The position numbers and the translations under genes are program-made. The notes under the pieces were generated by a model, which searched no databases, was not told where the DNA came from, and saw nothing but the letters and a program-made list of their open reading frames with translations. 64,000 bases of DNA. Origin: Hysterangium stoloniferum. Taxonomy: Eukaryota > Basidiomycota > Agaricomycetes > Hysterangiales > Hysterangiaceae. The stretch is from contig WHVD01000041.1 of the NCBI GenBank assembly GCA_015178975.1, positions 248,001 to 312,000 of the forward strand, given 5' to 3'. Shown here piece after piece: positions 37,284-49,613 of the stretch. Position 1 is the first letter of the stretch; each line of letters starts with the position of its first letter.

Positions 37284-37830
37284 TCACTGGAGATTACCAT
37301 TGAAAGGTTGGAGAGGAATCAGGTCTATTGAATGGGTAACCAAATGATATTTCAAAGTAAAATCTGTATCTACAAAACAATGTCTCAAGCTGGAATCAAT
37401 AAGAGCCTGAAAAATGGAACTCCCAAGGGGATCAGAAGTCAAATTTACAAATATAAAGTCAGGATTAGAAAGAGCAGACACATTGAGGTGAATAGACTCT
37501 TTTGCATGGGGAGAGTCAATGCAACCCTTTGTCTGCAAGTGTCTTGGGTTTGCTGTCCTCACTCTTATAAATCTCATCCTTGAGACAGGGTGGGAGGCCA
37601 AAGTGAAACTGATGACAGAGAGTGGCATCACCCCATTGGCAACATATGGCAAGATTGTTGAATTGTACAACATATGTAGTCAGTGATGTGCTGATTGTCC
37701 TTCATTTTGAGGTTGGTGAGGCTGTTCTCAGCATTTATGATTTCATTGTACATTCCGAAGTTTGGTTTTGGTTCTTCTTCAGTCATGGAGCCAAACAGGC
37801 TTTTCTGGAGTTAGTCTGTGGAAAGTGGGT
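37284..37830 (-). pseudogene. Ty3/gypsy gag end and protease, relic
   Basis: The minus strand reads NSLTNLKMKDNQHITDY near 37700, matching the conserved Gag stretch of fungal gypsy elements. It then reads NPDFIFVNLTSDPLGSSIFQ and ALIDSSLRHCFVDTDF, the protease region with the active-site DSG changed to DSS. Frames shift and CG is absent, so this copy is dead. Confidence 0.75.
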
Positions 37831-38224
37831 TTGAATCATGGGGCATAATTGACTTTCCAGGAATTTGAGGTGAAAGCTATGGAATGGTCAGAGAAATTAC
37901 ATTGCATGAGGAAAGTTGCCATCTTTGGGATCTCAATAAGTTGACAGGTATTCACTCACTTATTATTATTCATCATTTTTGAAAGATCTTTCTAAATATA
38001 TTTTATTATGCCCTTTTTTAGTAGTGGTATAGGCTATATAGTTACTGAAGAGTTGTACTTATAGCCCAGTTTGAATGTTAACTTAGTTTGGTCTACACTC
38101 CTCAACTCTTTCTGCATGCTCAATATCCAGAACTCTTTAGAACCCCAGTATCACTATTTTGTAAGCACTGCCATCTTGAAATTAGAACACCCAAACATTT
38201 GGGCAAGGGCACAGGACATAAGCC

Positions 38225-39204
38225 TTGATGAGATTGCAATCAGAAACCTTGTGTCCACCTTTGCCACATAGCAGGCAGCAGTTATTATCCATGCAGCATT
38301 TGTGTTCTTTCAAAAGTTAATTTCCTGTCAGAACCTAGCTTGTCAGAGAGATCAGGTTTACTGAGGGTGTTAAGCTTCTTGTCATTCTTCCAGTTGGGAT
38401 TTGAATAGCCATTATTGTTGTTGCCAGTAGGTTTGCTAGCCAATGCCTTGTTACTGTTTTGAGAGCATTTGCATGGGCTTTCATAGGAAATTTCTGCATG
38501 GCATTCTCAGTAATGAGTATCTGCTTTCTGAGCTTTCAATTGTATAAGCTGAAGAGTTTTCAGCTTTCCATCTTTACATATTTTACCCTTGAGGCAAGAC
38601 ATACATAAGACCCAAATTGAAATGATGATGAAAGGCAGAATCATCCCAACTGCAACAGGCTGCTAGGGTGTTGAACTTGACAAGGTAATTGGAAACTTGT
38701 TGATTATCCTTCATTTTGAAGGAAGTGATTTTGTGTTCTGTATAACTAGCTTGATCATATGGTCTGAAATTAGTTTCAAGTTCTTCAGTGAATGGATCCC
38801 AGTCATTGAGCCAGATGGGGACCTTGTCAGTAAGTCTGGAAAGTCCAGGTTCAACCAATCTTGAGTCACATCCTTAAGAAGAGAGAGAGCAAAGTTGATT
38901 TTCTGACTGTCATTCATAAGAGTGGATGGTCAATCTCTAAAACAGAAATGGCACTGTAGAAGGAAGTTCTTCAGCTTTTTGGACCCTTTCTAGAAAATGG
39001 TTCAGGCTCTTTAACTTTCACTCGAGTGGGTTCTTTGTTTTTACTGAGATATTCCATGGCATCTTCTGATTCTTTTGCTGTGTCAGGGACTTCAAAAGAA
39101 TGATCTTCAAGGGGTAGATATAGTGGATAGTTGAATAGTGTAGAGCTGTAAGGGGGACTGAAGAATAGGCCAATCACAGTGATGGCTTTACACCTGGGAC
39201 CCAT
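38225..39204 (-). pseudogene. Ty3/gypsy gag, relic with zinc knuckle
   Basis: From 39204 downward the minus strand encodes KEPEPFSRKGPKSKKLKNFL, NFALSLLKDVTQDWL, LETNFRPYDQASYTEHKI and FKMKDNQQVSNYLVKFNTLA, the capsid core of gypsy Gag. A CLLCGKGGHKVSDC zinc knuckle lies near 38235-38275. Several stops and shifts interrupt it. Its orientation is opposite to the pol relic that starts at 39540, so these are two elements or an inversion. Confidence 0.8.
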
Positions 39205-41062
39205 GATGAATGAGTGGCAAGTTCGAACTCAAATATACTGTTGAGTTCCAGGTCTACTGGGCAAAGTATCTGGAGGTATTCTGGGGACCTAATGAATAAT
39301 ACCAGGATAATGGAAGGACTTGGTTTCAGTCAACTCTTTCAAAGCTTGTGCTGCAAATTCCTCAACTACATTGACCTTAAAGGATAATAAACCAGCCACC
39401 AGGCCAAAAAAAGAGTAAGGAACCCACCAGAATCTGCATGGACTGAGGGTTGTGTTGACTCTCTCTGTGCACATCAGTCAATCCATCTCAACACACCCAC
39501 TCTTTGTATATAACTCTGACTCATTATTTTAAATCTTGTATCAGACCTTATTGGGAGTTCTGTTTTCTGGGCTCTCATAGATTCTGGTTCTACATACTGT
39601 TTTGTAGAATATTTCTCAAGAAACACTATTTGAAAACCTGATTAATACATACCTGCCATTCCCTTACATTTGTTTGACAGCAGTAGCACTACTGTTATTA
39701 CCCAAACTTGCAACATGCCTATTCAGTTCCTATGTGGAACATCACAAATGGTTACATTCTTCATAACACAGTTGGACTCAAGTGGTTCAGTTGTTCTGGG
39801 ACACAACTGGCTCACCTGACACACTGGGCAGTATAACATTCTGAATTCCCAACACTTCCATAACAACTACAGCATCTTGTCTGGCCAGAGCCTCCACAGT
39901 TTCAGTGGCATCCTTGGCTTCTATGGAAAACTTGGACTCTCCACACATTTCTCTTATTAACATCTCTGCTTTTATTAGGGCCAGTAATTTGGAGGGCTCC
40001 CAGTGTTCTTTGATCACCTTGAAAATTGATGAAGTAACAAGATATTTTGCAACTCTGGCACATTCCAAGTTTTATGTCAATCTGGATGGAGTCCCTGAAA
40101 AATACCACAAATTTACAGATGTCTTCAGTAAACAGAAAGCCAACCAGCTTGTACCTCACTGGCCCTATGATCTAAAATTTGATCTCAAGCCCAGTGCAAA
40201 TTCTCCTCTTAGACTTATCTACCTGCTGTCCCAATCAAAACCCTCAGCTATCCAAGAATTCCTGGATGAACACTTATCAACAGGATTTATCTGATCCTCT
40301 AAGTCTCTGTTTGGAGCACCTGTCCCTTTGGTCAAGAAGAGGGACAGATCCCTTCACCTCTGTGTCAACTTCTGAGGGCTCAATGCATGCACAGAAGGAC
40401 AAGTATCCACTTCCACTCATTACAGATCTACTTGATGCCCCTCAAAAAGCCTGAATTTATACTAATATAGACCTCAAACATGCCTATCATTTAGTCTGGA
40501 TTGCTGAAGGTGATGAATGGAATTACCTTCCACACCCATTATGGTTCTGTTGAAATGGTTGGTTATGCCTTTTGGACTTACCAATGCTCCTGCCACTTTT
40601 CAATACTCTATTAATGATATATTTTCCAACATACTCAACATATGAGTTATTGTTTACCTCAATGACATCTTAGTTTGTTCTGAAGATCCCATGTCACATG
40701 AAGAACAAGTCTGTGAAGTTCTCCAGAGGCTCTGAAAACACAATCTGCTTGCAAATAGTAAAAAATATTCCTTTATACTATTGAATATTTAGGTTTTGAT
40801 CAATGAACCTGATGGTCTTCACATGGATGGAGCCAAAGTTCAAGTTATCCAAGATTGGCCTGAACCTTGCAAGGTCAGGGACATTTAATTCTTCTGAGGT
40901 TTCACTAATTTCTATTGATAATTTATCCAGAATTATTCAGAGATTACCATTCCCCTTACTCATATCACTTGTAAGAATGCACCTTTGGTGTTTTGATGAT
41001 AAATGTCACATTGCATTTCAGACTCTGAAGGATGCTTTTACATAGCTCTGCCCCAGTCCTCT

Positions 41063-42617
41063 TGTTATGTATTTCTAGGTTTTTTCTATTTTTCTCCATA
41101 CTTTCCCCAAAGAAATTGCCAGAAAGAGCACTTAAAATGTAATTATATCACAACAGAATTATTGTAAAATATTCTCCAAAATTACCTTGAATTTACACAA
41201 TTTATCTGGTATTTCTATCATTTAAATTGTGACAGCTATTAATTTTCTGTTCTTTATTCTTTTAAACTATATGTCACCAACCCGGTGAGTCAGCACTTAA
41301 TGCACACACAGGAAGATTACATAAGCATATATGCTACTTGGAAAGTAATGGAAACTCTGGGAATATTCCAGTAGCTTCCAGGTAAAATAGCTAAAAATAC
41401 AGTAGGTAAAACAAGTAGCTAGAACACTATAATGTCTCACTGTATACATATATGGAGCTCAGCTCCAGCACAAATATAACTTATTTTAACTTATCTACAC
41501 TGTCATATCAGTGAGCCACTGCAGCAGCAGTTTATTTCACCCCTAGTTGGGCTGTTAGACAAATACTTCCACCTCTAGTTGAGTTGTTGGTGTCAATCTG
41601 AATCCTTTGTTACCTCTAGAATATATTTCTAATTCCTCCCAGGTTTGAATATAAACAAATGCGGAGAATATCTATACAAGATCTTTAAGCACTACATTAA
41701 GATCCTGATAAGTTAGTATCACAGTAGATCCAGTAGGTTAGTTTAAATAAAGCATATATTAGCCAAATATTGTTTTATTCTATAACTAATCTTTTGACCT
41801 GTTTATAAATAATTTTACTATTTGATAAATAGTATAAATTATATATAAACTAGCTAGAATCACAGGTGAATCTAGTTTTGGAATCAGTGAATTGTTATTC
41901 ATATTTTAGTACATTTTCACAGAAAAAGAACAGCTTGTACAAGTGTCAGGGCTCGGCTCTAAGAGCTATGCAAGAGTACTACACAAACCCAAGTCGATAT
42001 ACGACAAGTGCTCATGCACCCAACAATGCGCATGGCACTGCTGACGGAAAGTAACTCCTGTCACTAAGGTGTCTCCTGTATCAAGCCAGAGTACTCGCTC
42101 AACCGCTGCCTAGGACAAGTGTGGGACGTACGAACCAGTCGATAACAGGATAGAGTATGTACATGTCTCTATCTACCTATATATACCCAATAGGGCGTAG
42201 GGTCATCTATCAATAGCTATCTACTATCTATGAGATGAAGGTACCATCGATGGGGTACATTGATGATGGGGTTATCACATGATAAGCAGTCATGCCATCG
42301 TTAGCTAATCAGAGATACTAAAGAGATGTTCGCTGAGTGTAGGCATCAAGCATGACATAAACTACATAGATAAGCAATGGGGAGGTCCTCAATGTATCCC
42401 CTTTCAACAAGCAGCTCTCAAAACCTTTTTTGCAAAGAAGGGTGCATTTATTCAAGTAAACTCTTGACTTCAGGGGTTGTCTATTCAGGCTGCCACTGAT
42501 TAATATCAAATACTTAAATTACTTTACCTTGTAGTGAATTGAGTATTTGCACATTTTGATAGAGCATTGGACTTCTTTTTCCAGATGATAATATTAAAAT
42601 AAGACTAAAACATCACA
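41063..42617. mobile_element. Insertion in pol with 5-bp target duplication CCTCT
   Basis: The segment starts TGTTATG and ends ATCACA and is flanked by CCTCT at 41058-41062 and 42618-42622. Taking it out with one CCTCT joins GCCCCAGTCCTCT to CTCATCGGACACC and reads APVLSHRTPN, the expected RT to RNase H junction. No coding domain is visible, so it is a solo LTR or a non-autonomous LTR element of about 1.07 kb, itself holding a later insertion. It lacks CG outside that insertion. Confidence 0.75.
41936..42411 (-). mobile_element. Younger solo LTR nested inside the 41063-42617 insertion
   Basis: CAGCT flanks the block at 41931-41935 and 42412-42416. It has many CG dinucleotides, in contrast to the sequence around it. 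On the minus strand it would run TGTTGAAAGG to CTTGTACA, in LTR manner, with two extra bases at one side. The exact ends are therefore uncertain by 2 bp. The family is not identified and differs from the copia LTR at 1418. Confidence 0.55.
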
Positions 42618-43498
42618 CCTCTCTCATCGGACACCTAATGTTCTGATTATTGTTGACACTGATGCTTCTGATTATGCCATCAAAGCCATTCTTTCAATTC
42701 ACAACTCTGACAGAGAAATTCATCCTGTCACTTTTCTTTCCTGCACACTTACTGTTTCCAAAATTAACTACAACATCCATGATAAGGAACTTCTAGCAAT
42801 TTTTGAACCTTTCTAAACTTGGCAACACTATCTTGAAGGTTCTAGAATTCTGGTCAATATCATTACTGACCACAAAAATTTGGAATATTTTTCAACTACC
42901 AAGCTCCTGACTCAATGGCAAGCACATTGGTCTGAATTCTTATCTGCTTTTAATATGATCATTAATTTCCATCCCAGACATCTTGGTGGAAAATTGGATG
43001 CCATAACACAATGATGGAATGTCTATCCAAAAAAGGGAAAGCAACTATGCTGTCATTAATCCACATAACCTCAAGCCAATTTTTATGACCCAGCAACTCT
43101 CCACCTCTATCTGAGCTACTTACCCCCTGCATCCCATCATATATATGCAGCATTATGGTTATGGATATCAAAAAACTAGATCAGGACATTCTTTCTGCAC
43201 TTCCTTCAGACTCTGTCACAAATGCACACCTTGGTAATCCTGAAGATTTTAATCAACCTCATTAGTCTCAAGATTCACAAAGTTTGTTAGTATTTGATAG
43301 ATGCATATATGTACTGGATTCCAATACTCTCCAACTTTGAGTACACCAGTATAAACATGACCATTCAATCTCTGGAAATTTTGGCATCAAAGAGACTCTC
43401 ACATTGATCTGACAAGAATATACTTGGCCCAATCTCCAGGATTTCATCAAGCATTATTATAAATCCTGCATAACTTACCTATGCTCTAAATCACAGTG

Positions 43499-44297
43499 TG
43501 TTAAGAGTTGTGCATGGAGCTTATTGGAGGGTTTCCAGAGAAACCTGCAGGAAAGCCAGTAGGACTTGGCTTCAGCTTATAGGCTGCACCCTTGCAAGAT
43601 CGTCTTGTCCAATTTCAAACAGGTGGACGGGAATCCCAGGGAGTCTGGGCAGGGTTCATGGGTTGAGAGGTCAGGGGGTCAAGATAAATAGATGGGTCGG
43701 AGCCCGTGGGCTCTGACAAGTAAGAGCAGTGTGTTTCAAAGAGGAGAATAGAGCGGAAAATATACTGAGATTACTGGAGAGAATCTAAGCTGATTTTCTG
43801 ACTGGATTGTATGTACAACATCTGCCAGACTATATGGACTGTGGAATGAATAACATACCAAATCCAGTAATAATGAAAACTAAACTAGCAAATATGAAAT
43901 GAGATAAATAAACACCAAACTTGGTGTTAGGAATGGAACAGAATGGAGCGGAGTCCAAATTGTGACAGGTCGCAAAACCATAATGGGAATGGGGTGGGAG
44001 TGGAGTCCAAATTGTGACAGGTCATTTGACCATAATGGGAATGGGGCTCAGTTAGAGAGCTGTCAGGTTTTCCAAGTGGGGTCTGGTGACTGGTATACAG
44101 GACAGGGTCAGAGATAGACAGAAGTGGAGTCCGGCAGGTATTTTGGTGACTGATACATGAAGTAACAAAGGTCGAGCATGCACAAGTCTGATGTACAGAG
44201 TCTGGCAGGTATTCCAGTAAACTGATAATTGGTGCGTGTAGGGTGCAGGTGCATATAAGTTAGTGCCCAGAGTCTGGCAGGATTTCCAGTTGTAACA
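43499..44297 (-). repeat. Solo LTR in integrase, target duplication CAGTG
   Basis: It runs from TGTTAAGAG to GTTGTAACA, with perfect CAGTG repeats at 43494-43498 and 44298-44302. It is the reverse complement relative of the LTR at 7313-8180. Removing it restores CSKSQCHKPYGLLK in the integrase frame. It keeps some CG dinucleotides, fewer than the 7313 copy. Confidence 0.85.
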
Positions 44298-44340
44298 CAG
44301 TGCCACAAACCCTATGGCCTTCTCAAGTAACTTCTAGTCC

Positions 44341-44982
44341 TGTTAAGGCCTGTGTCCAGATTCCACCCAGAACCTGACTTTCTCTTGTATTGCTATCCCA
44401 TTCAACTTTAGCCACTTCCCTAAGTCAAACCTCTGCACCTGCTCTGGAGCCTGAGACTTCTCTGAAAATATGCTCACCACCTATACCTGTTCCAGAGCCC
44501 AAAGCTTATCATTTTATATTATTTGACCTTTCAGTACAACCCTGTATTTCTGTGATGATTGGAAACTCTTGGCTATTATTCCTCTTGTCTCTAATTTACA
44601 ACTTTCCTTTGACTACCCAACCATATTGTACCTCACAAGTAGAACCCATTTGTCTATTCCATTATTCCCATTTTAGTCTACCTTCTGTCTGCTCAATTTG
44701 TAGAACAATACCTGCCCTTGGTATAAATACTACAATGTGAAGTAGCTATGCCTCAATTCAAATATTGACTCTGAATCTGGTTTATTCTCAGTCTGATCTA
44801 GTTTTGGCTTAGACTCTGTCCCACCTCTAGTCTTACTAAAACCACCCTGTACCTATTCTCTTCTCCAAAAATATGCCAAGTCCTGCAGTCTCCATAAGAG
44901 CACAGCATATACACTGAAGCTGAGTCCTCCCTTAGCATACCTACAGTTTGCCTGGAATTCCTCATGAACCTGGTTTTTAACA
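44341..44982 (+). repeat. Older solo LTR in integrase, decayed target duplication
   Basis: It runs from TGTTAAGGCC to TTTTTAACA, flanked by AGTCC (44336-44340) and AGTTC (44983-44987), which differ by one C-to-T change. It shares the 3' LTR motif (ACTGAAGCTGAGTCCT versus ATAAGCTGAAGCCAAGTCCT). Removing it yields LLK*LLVLEKP*SSVSMDF, the expected link into the integrase core with two stop codons. It is almost free of CG. Confidence 0.75.
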
Positions 44983-45890
44983 AGTTCTGGAAAAACCCTA
45001 GAGCTCAGTATCAATGGATTTCTTCAGAAGGACATACAGATATCCTTGTTATTGTGGACTGATTCTCAAGGCAAGGAATTTTCATACCCATTTATGATAC
45101 AATTACTTCAGTGCAGTTAGGAGAATTATTCATTATCCAAATATTCTCCAAGCATGGTGTTCCTACACATGTAACTTGTTTGGACTTCCAATTGAGGTTC
45201 TGAGTTTTTCTCACACTTTTTCAGGTCACTCAGAAGAGCACTTGACATGAAGTTATACTACACTTCCAGATATCACCTGGAAGGTGATGGACAAACTGAA
45301 CACATCAACCAAACTTTGGAACAGTATCTTTGTATTTATTGCAAGTACCAACAGGATAACTGGAATCCCTTCTCCCACTGGCAGGATTTTCATATAATAA
45401 TTCTCTGAATGCCACTACTTCACCAACAGGGGATATAACCCTAATATTGCAGTTTATCCAGAATGTGATCTCACATCTACTCATGCTCAAGACCTTGTTA
45501 CAAATCTCAATGAATTACATCAAGAACTTCAGAAAGCTATAGCTTCTGCTCAGGAACAGGATTCTACCTCTTATCTTCAAAGTTAGTGACCATATTTTCA
45601 TAAAAGCCCAACTCTTCTGAACTACCTGACCCATCAAGGAGCTCACAGAGAAATATTTGAGTCCTTTTGAAATTATAGCACAGGTCAACTCCCTGTCCTA
45701 GACTCTCTAGCTTCCTGACAATGTGTAAACAGTCCATCTTATTTTCTATGTCTCCATGTTGGAACCCTGCATTTCCAACACTATCCTGGAACATGTGCAG
45801 CCATATCCCACCTCCAGTCATTATCAATAGAGAACCCGAGTTTGAAATTTCTGAAATCTTGGATTCTAAGATTAACAATGGAACTTAACA

Positions 45891-47134
45891 TCAATGGACA
45901 ATAAGCAGTGTCAATATTATAAAGAAGAACTTGAATAAATCATAGAGGCCATGCCAGTCATTTTGCTAGGTGATCACATAAATGTAGGTCAAATTCAGGA
46001 TTTAATAAAATTTCTTCAGATGTGAAGCACAGTGAACAGTGCTACAATTAGATTTCATCAGGGTTTTGGTAAGGACATACTGATCAAATCTATACTTTTC
46101 CTACATTTTAGTCCTTAGTCAAATGCTGACAAAATGTGGCAGATAATCGGTGATCACATTGTTTTTATAATGTTGGCATTAAAAGACTTTCGAATATGGA
46201 CTGTGTCAACCTCCAATTTTTCAAAGATGGAAACTACCGCTTGCCTTGTTATAATAGACATTCTAGGTGGAGAAGATTGCATTTTGTTGTTTTCTAGGTT
46301 AAATGTCTGTCCCGTGAAGAACCTCTAATATTTCAAAGATAGAGACTACCGCTTGCCTCGTTATAATAGACATTCTAGGTAGAGAAGATTGCATTTTGTT
46401 GTTTCTAGGTTAAATGTCTGTGCCTGTGAAGAACCCAGCTACCCAGCTTAATAAGAAGGTTAAGAAGGTATCTGTCACTGCTGCAAATCATGTTCGATAT
46501 GGCAAAGCTGTCACGCGCGTAGTAAGGTCATTTCGGCCGTCCTTTGAACCGGAACACGTTGCTGGCCATTGTTCTTCTATAATAGGAACGATCGACAGGA
46601 AGTATAATGGGGTGGAAAATTACCACGATGCAACCGATAATAGTGGCAGTTGGTAATCCGCACGACGTTTTGGCACGCAGCTGGCAATTTCCATTGAAGC
46701 CAATAACCTAAAGATCGGCTGTAATCTCGCCATATAAGTGACTTGTAATGACCGCCAGTCGCCAAATGGATCGCATGCGCTATCGGACACGGGGTTTGTC
46801 ATCATAGGGTCGTAGGATGCTGACTTCCGATGGTGCGATACAGACGAGGGAACGAGGGAAAGAGCTAGAGGGCATAGACCCTTAGGATGAAAGCACAGGA
46901 AGCATTTTATAGGGTGATCATTGGAGAACTGTTAGCCATTGTTTGGCAGATCGGGAGTGACACAACTCGACTGAGGAGAGTGGATCGCGCGTGGAGTGTG
47001 GCACTGAGGCGCCCAACTTACCTTATTATATTGCATTCCATTCTTGCACAGCTTTCTATTTTCTTCTATTCCCGTACACTAGGAAAGTATAAAAGTACCC
47101 ACCTTTTGAGGTTTCGCATGTAGGTACGACGCGC
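45891..47134. other. Intergenic right of the transposon island
   Basis: CG dinucleotides return from about 46.4 kb. Apart from the tandem duplication at 46213 no feature is evident. The promoter of the C2H2 gene at 47135 should lie at the right end (TATAAAAG near 47089). Confidence 0.5.
46213..46437 (+). repeat. Tandem duplication, about 112-bp unit
   Basis: TCAAAGATGGAAACTACCGC at 46221 recurs at 46333 with two changes, and the copies stay aligned through AGGTTAAATGTCTGT to GTGAAGAACC. No frame of interest is visible. Confidence 0.8.
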
Positions 47135-48485
47135 ATGTCTCGAAATTACTACACGAGTTCCACCAGAGACGATCTTCCTCCCATTCGAGAGGTCGTCGGT
47201 GGTACGTGATTTCGAACAGTCCGTCCCAGATATTCCCCTCATTATCCCTTTCTCAGATGCTTTGGATCAACCTCCTGGACCATATGGTCATGGTTTTGAC
47301 CTTCAAGATGTAACAAGAGCTCTGCCTGGTAGTTCCAAACCTCGATATCCAGGTTCTGCCTCGCAAGTGTGTACCAATGCATCCCTCATGTTGTCGACGT
47401 TGTTTTACATCTTATGATAGCCTTACTACCTACAGAGAGGATACACATTAGCCCCAGTAGATGACCGTCCAGTTCTACCACCTATACGGAACGAAAGAGA
47501 TTATACACTTCCACCACTTCACAGTGAACGAGGACCTACGCTACCGCCGATTCGGGGAGAAAGGGGCCCGACACTAGCGCCCCTCAGATATAAGTCCCCT
47601 GAGCCAGTTAAAAGCGGTGTGACCATACCACCGCGTTCTCCGGAGCGACCCCCGTCCCGGGCAGCACCGTCTTCATCGCGTGGCGAACGGTCACAGGAAT
47701 CCTCCCCATGCTCTGATCAGCCCGCAAGTAAGGAACGTTGTAAGACACCATCTCCTAACAGAGATGAAACCCCCGTTCGGCCCCCTACATATCCTGTTCG
47801 ACCGCGAACTGCTGGTCCAATGACTGGAAAACCAACCCTGCCGTTGCAACCGGCATATCCATACCCTTATAGACCCCCCATTTTACCACAGCCGTCCTCT
47901 GGACCTGCAAAATTCTCGTTTAATGTAATGCGTCCGCAACAAGGGGATCTGGTTGATGTCAGGACACCGTCTACCAAGGCTCAGGGTATTTTACGTCCGA
48001 CAGCAATAATTGAGGATGAAGACGAGTCGCATAAACGGTATAAATGCGATTGGGAAGGATGCGAAAAAAGATATGACCGACCGAGTTCTCTCGAAGTACT
48101 AAAATTCAAGGAAATGTGATTATATTCTGACAAACGCGTAATTCTAGGTCCATCGCCATTCACACACAGGCACGCAGCGTAAGTGATTTTCTGGCTGATA
48201 TCAATTCCGAAAATAATTAGACTTTTCTATTCTGGAGCAGCCTTTCCCTGCGAATACCCGGGTTGCACACGTGCCTTTGGTGTCAAATCTAATATGCTTA
48301 GGCATTATCGATCACATCAACCTGGAAAGAGACCCAGAGAGGATATTGATATGGAAGAACCACCACCAGATGCCCATGCCACTCGGTATTTTCATAAGTC
48401 GTCACAGAAAGCTGCTTCGGGGACTACCGGAGAGTCTGTTGATACCAGTTCCCCTCCACGGACCAATGATTACTACCGGCGGTAA
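47135..48485 (+). CDS. C2H2 zinc-finger protein B (370 aa)
   Basis: Five exons: 47135-47201, 47257-47366, 47436-48095, 48148-48178 and 48241-48485. Finger 1 is CDWEGCEKRYDRPSSLE…VHRHSHTG (C263, C268, H281, H285). Finger 2 is FPCEYPGC…SNMLRHYRSH (C293, C298, H311, H315). The long middle exon is rich in Pro and Arg with repeated LPPIR or APLR motifs (DLPPIREVVG, VLPPIRNERD, TLPPIRGERG). The tail has a basic patch (PGKRPREDI). Finger order, the intron inside finger 1, and the 31-nt exon 4 all match protein A at 33556, so they are paralogues. Finger 1 here has four residues between the cysteines, against two in protein A. A DNA-binding regulator is likely; its targets are unknown. Confidence 0.9.
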
Positions 48486-49613
48486 TAAAATATGAGATTG
48501 CGGGTCATTTACAGTTTTCACACTTTGGGGATAGATTGTAAGAGTTGTATCATATGATTAGACTGATTTGTTTATACCAAGGATACCCTTAGACCATAGA
48601 TTCAAGAATTTCATCAAATTGAATACCCTTGTAAACTATATACAGGTGGATACTGTCTAATAGAGCTAAATAGGCGGTGCCAATGGCACGTCCGCTCATA
48701 TGTTATATTACGAATTGTGCCAGAGAGAAGGACTTGTTGTTGTGGCTCAGTGCTGTGCATGACAGAACATGTGATGAAGAGGATTAGACTTCTAGAATTC
48801 CTGGAAGGGTGTCAAATTGCATATCAATCTGAGTTCCCTACGCAGTAACTATGGGCCGCAATATGGGGAGCTCTTTTCCGCACAAAGTCGTGGGCCAAAA
48901 GACACCCTACTAATACATGCATGTTCCATATAGAGCAAGGCCAGTAGCTGGCACTACCTTTGGCACGAACAGGCATGTCCAGCACATGTATCGATTGACA
49001 GGCTCGGTTTGCGGATCCCAAACCCAATATGGCCATCAATAGATTGAATCACATGCAACGATCTTTCATTTGTAGTCAGAAGCGCGCCAACGTGAATCAG
49101 CTTCAAAATGGAAAACTGCCCATCAATCACGTGTCGCAGCGCCAACTTTGTTAAACATGTGTAATCAACGTTTCTGATCTCACTGATAATCTGTGTGGCT
49201 TGCGAATAGGGTCGTAGCAGTTGCCATTGAGTAATTTCGAACCGGATAATCATGACTTATCTTGCATGTCAAATTAAATAGTCGCGCTGCTATTAAAAAA
49301 TCGTGTGAACATTGGGTAACTGGAGACGCCTTATCGGTTGTCCCACTATTAGTGACGTTATTCACCCGTGGGCAGGAGGATACAACCAAAGCCTACAGGT
49401 TCGTAGTTATGGGGTGTTTTGGTTCATATTTACATGTGTGTATGTGATAGATTCTGTGCAATATCTCACCATCGGCTCCAAGATAAAGTTCTTTGGTACT
49501 AATATCGTAAGGTATGCTCATTAGGCGGTTGACCTCAGCACTTTTACTTTTACTGATGTCTAACCCTATACAAGACTGATTTACTATATAGTACTCCACA
49601 TGTAGCAAAGTTA
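48486..49613. other. Intergenic between C2H2 gene and hydantoinase B gene
   Basis: I looked here for a hydantoinase A domain and found none on either strand. TATATAG at 49586 may serve as the TATA element of the next gene. Confidence 0.5.

Larger units (their letters stand above)
39540..45890 (+). pseudogene. Ty3/gypsy pol relic (protease, RT, RNase H, integrase), with nested insertions
   Basis: Order on the plus strand: protease (ALIDSGSTYCFVE near 39570, VVLGHNWLT near 39800); reverse transcriptase 40060-41045 ([32 protein letters not shown], and YLND where the active site should read YLDD); RNase H 42618-43015 (VDTDASDYAIKAIL, NYNIHDKELLAIF, ITDHKNLEYF); integrase zinc domain 43380-43498 (HYYKSCITYLCSKSQC); and integrase core 44983-45560 (HTDILVIVD, ISPG-DGQTE, INQTLEQYLCIYCKYQQDNW). 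The C-terminal tail (SPFEIIAQV, EPEFEISEILDSKI) ends near 45890. Many stops fit CAA, CGA or TGG changed by C-to-T decay. The element is dead but complete in domain order. Insertions at 41063-42617, 43499-44297 and 44341-44982 split it. Confidence 0.9.

Noticed and set aside
41866-42054. Open frame across the junction of a nested insertion
   Set aside because: It spans the boundary of an older CG-poor insert and a younger LTR, so it is a chance frame.
45564-45878. 104-codon minus-strand frame at the pol end
   Set aside because: It is the antisense of the gypsy pol C-terminal tail, which is recognisable on the plus strand (SPFEIIAQV, EPEFEISEILDSKI).
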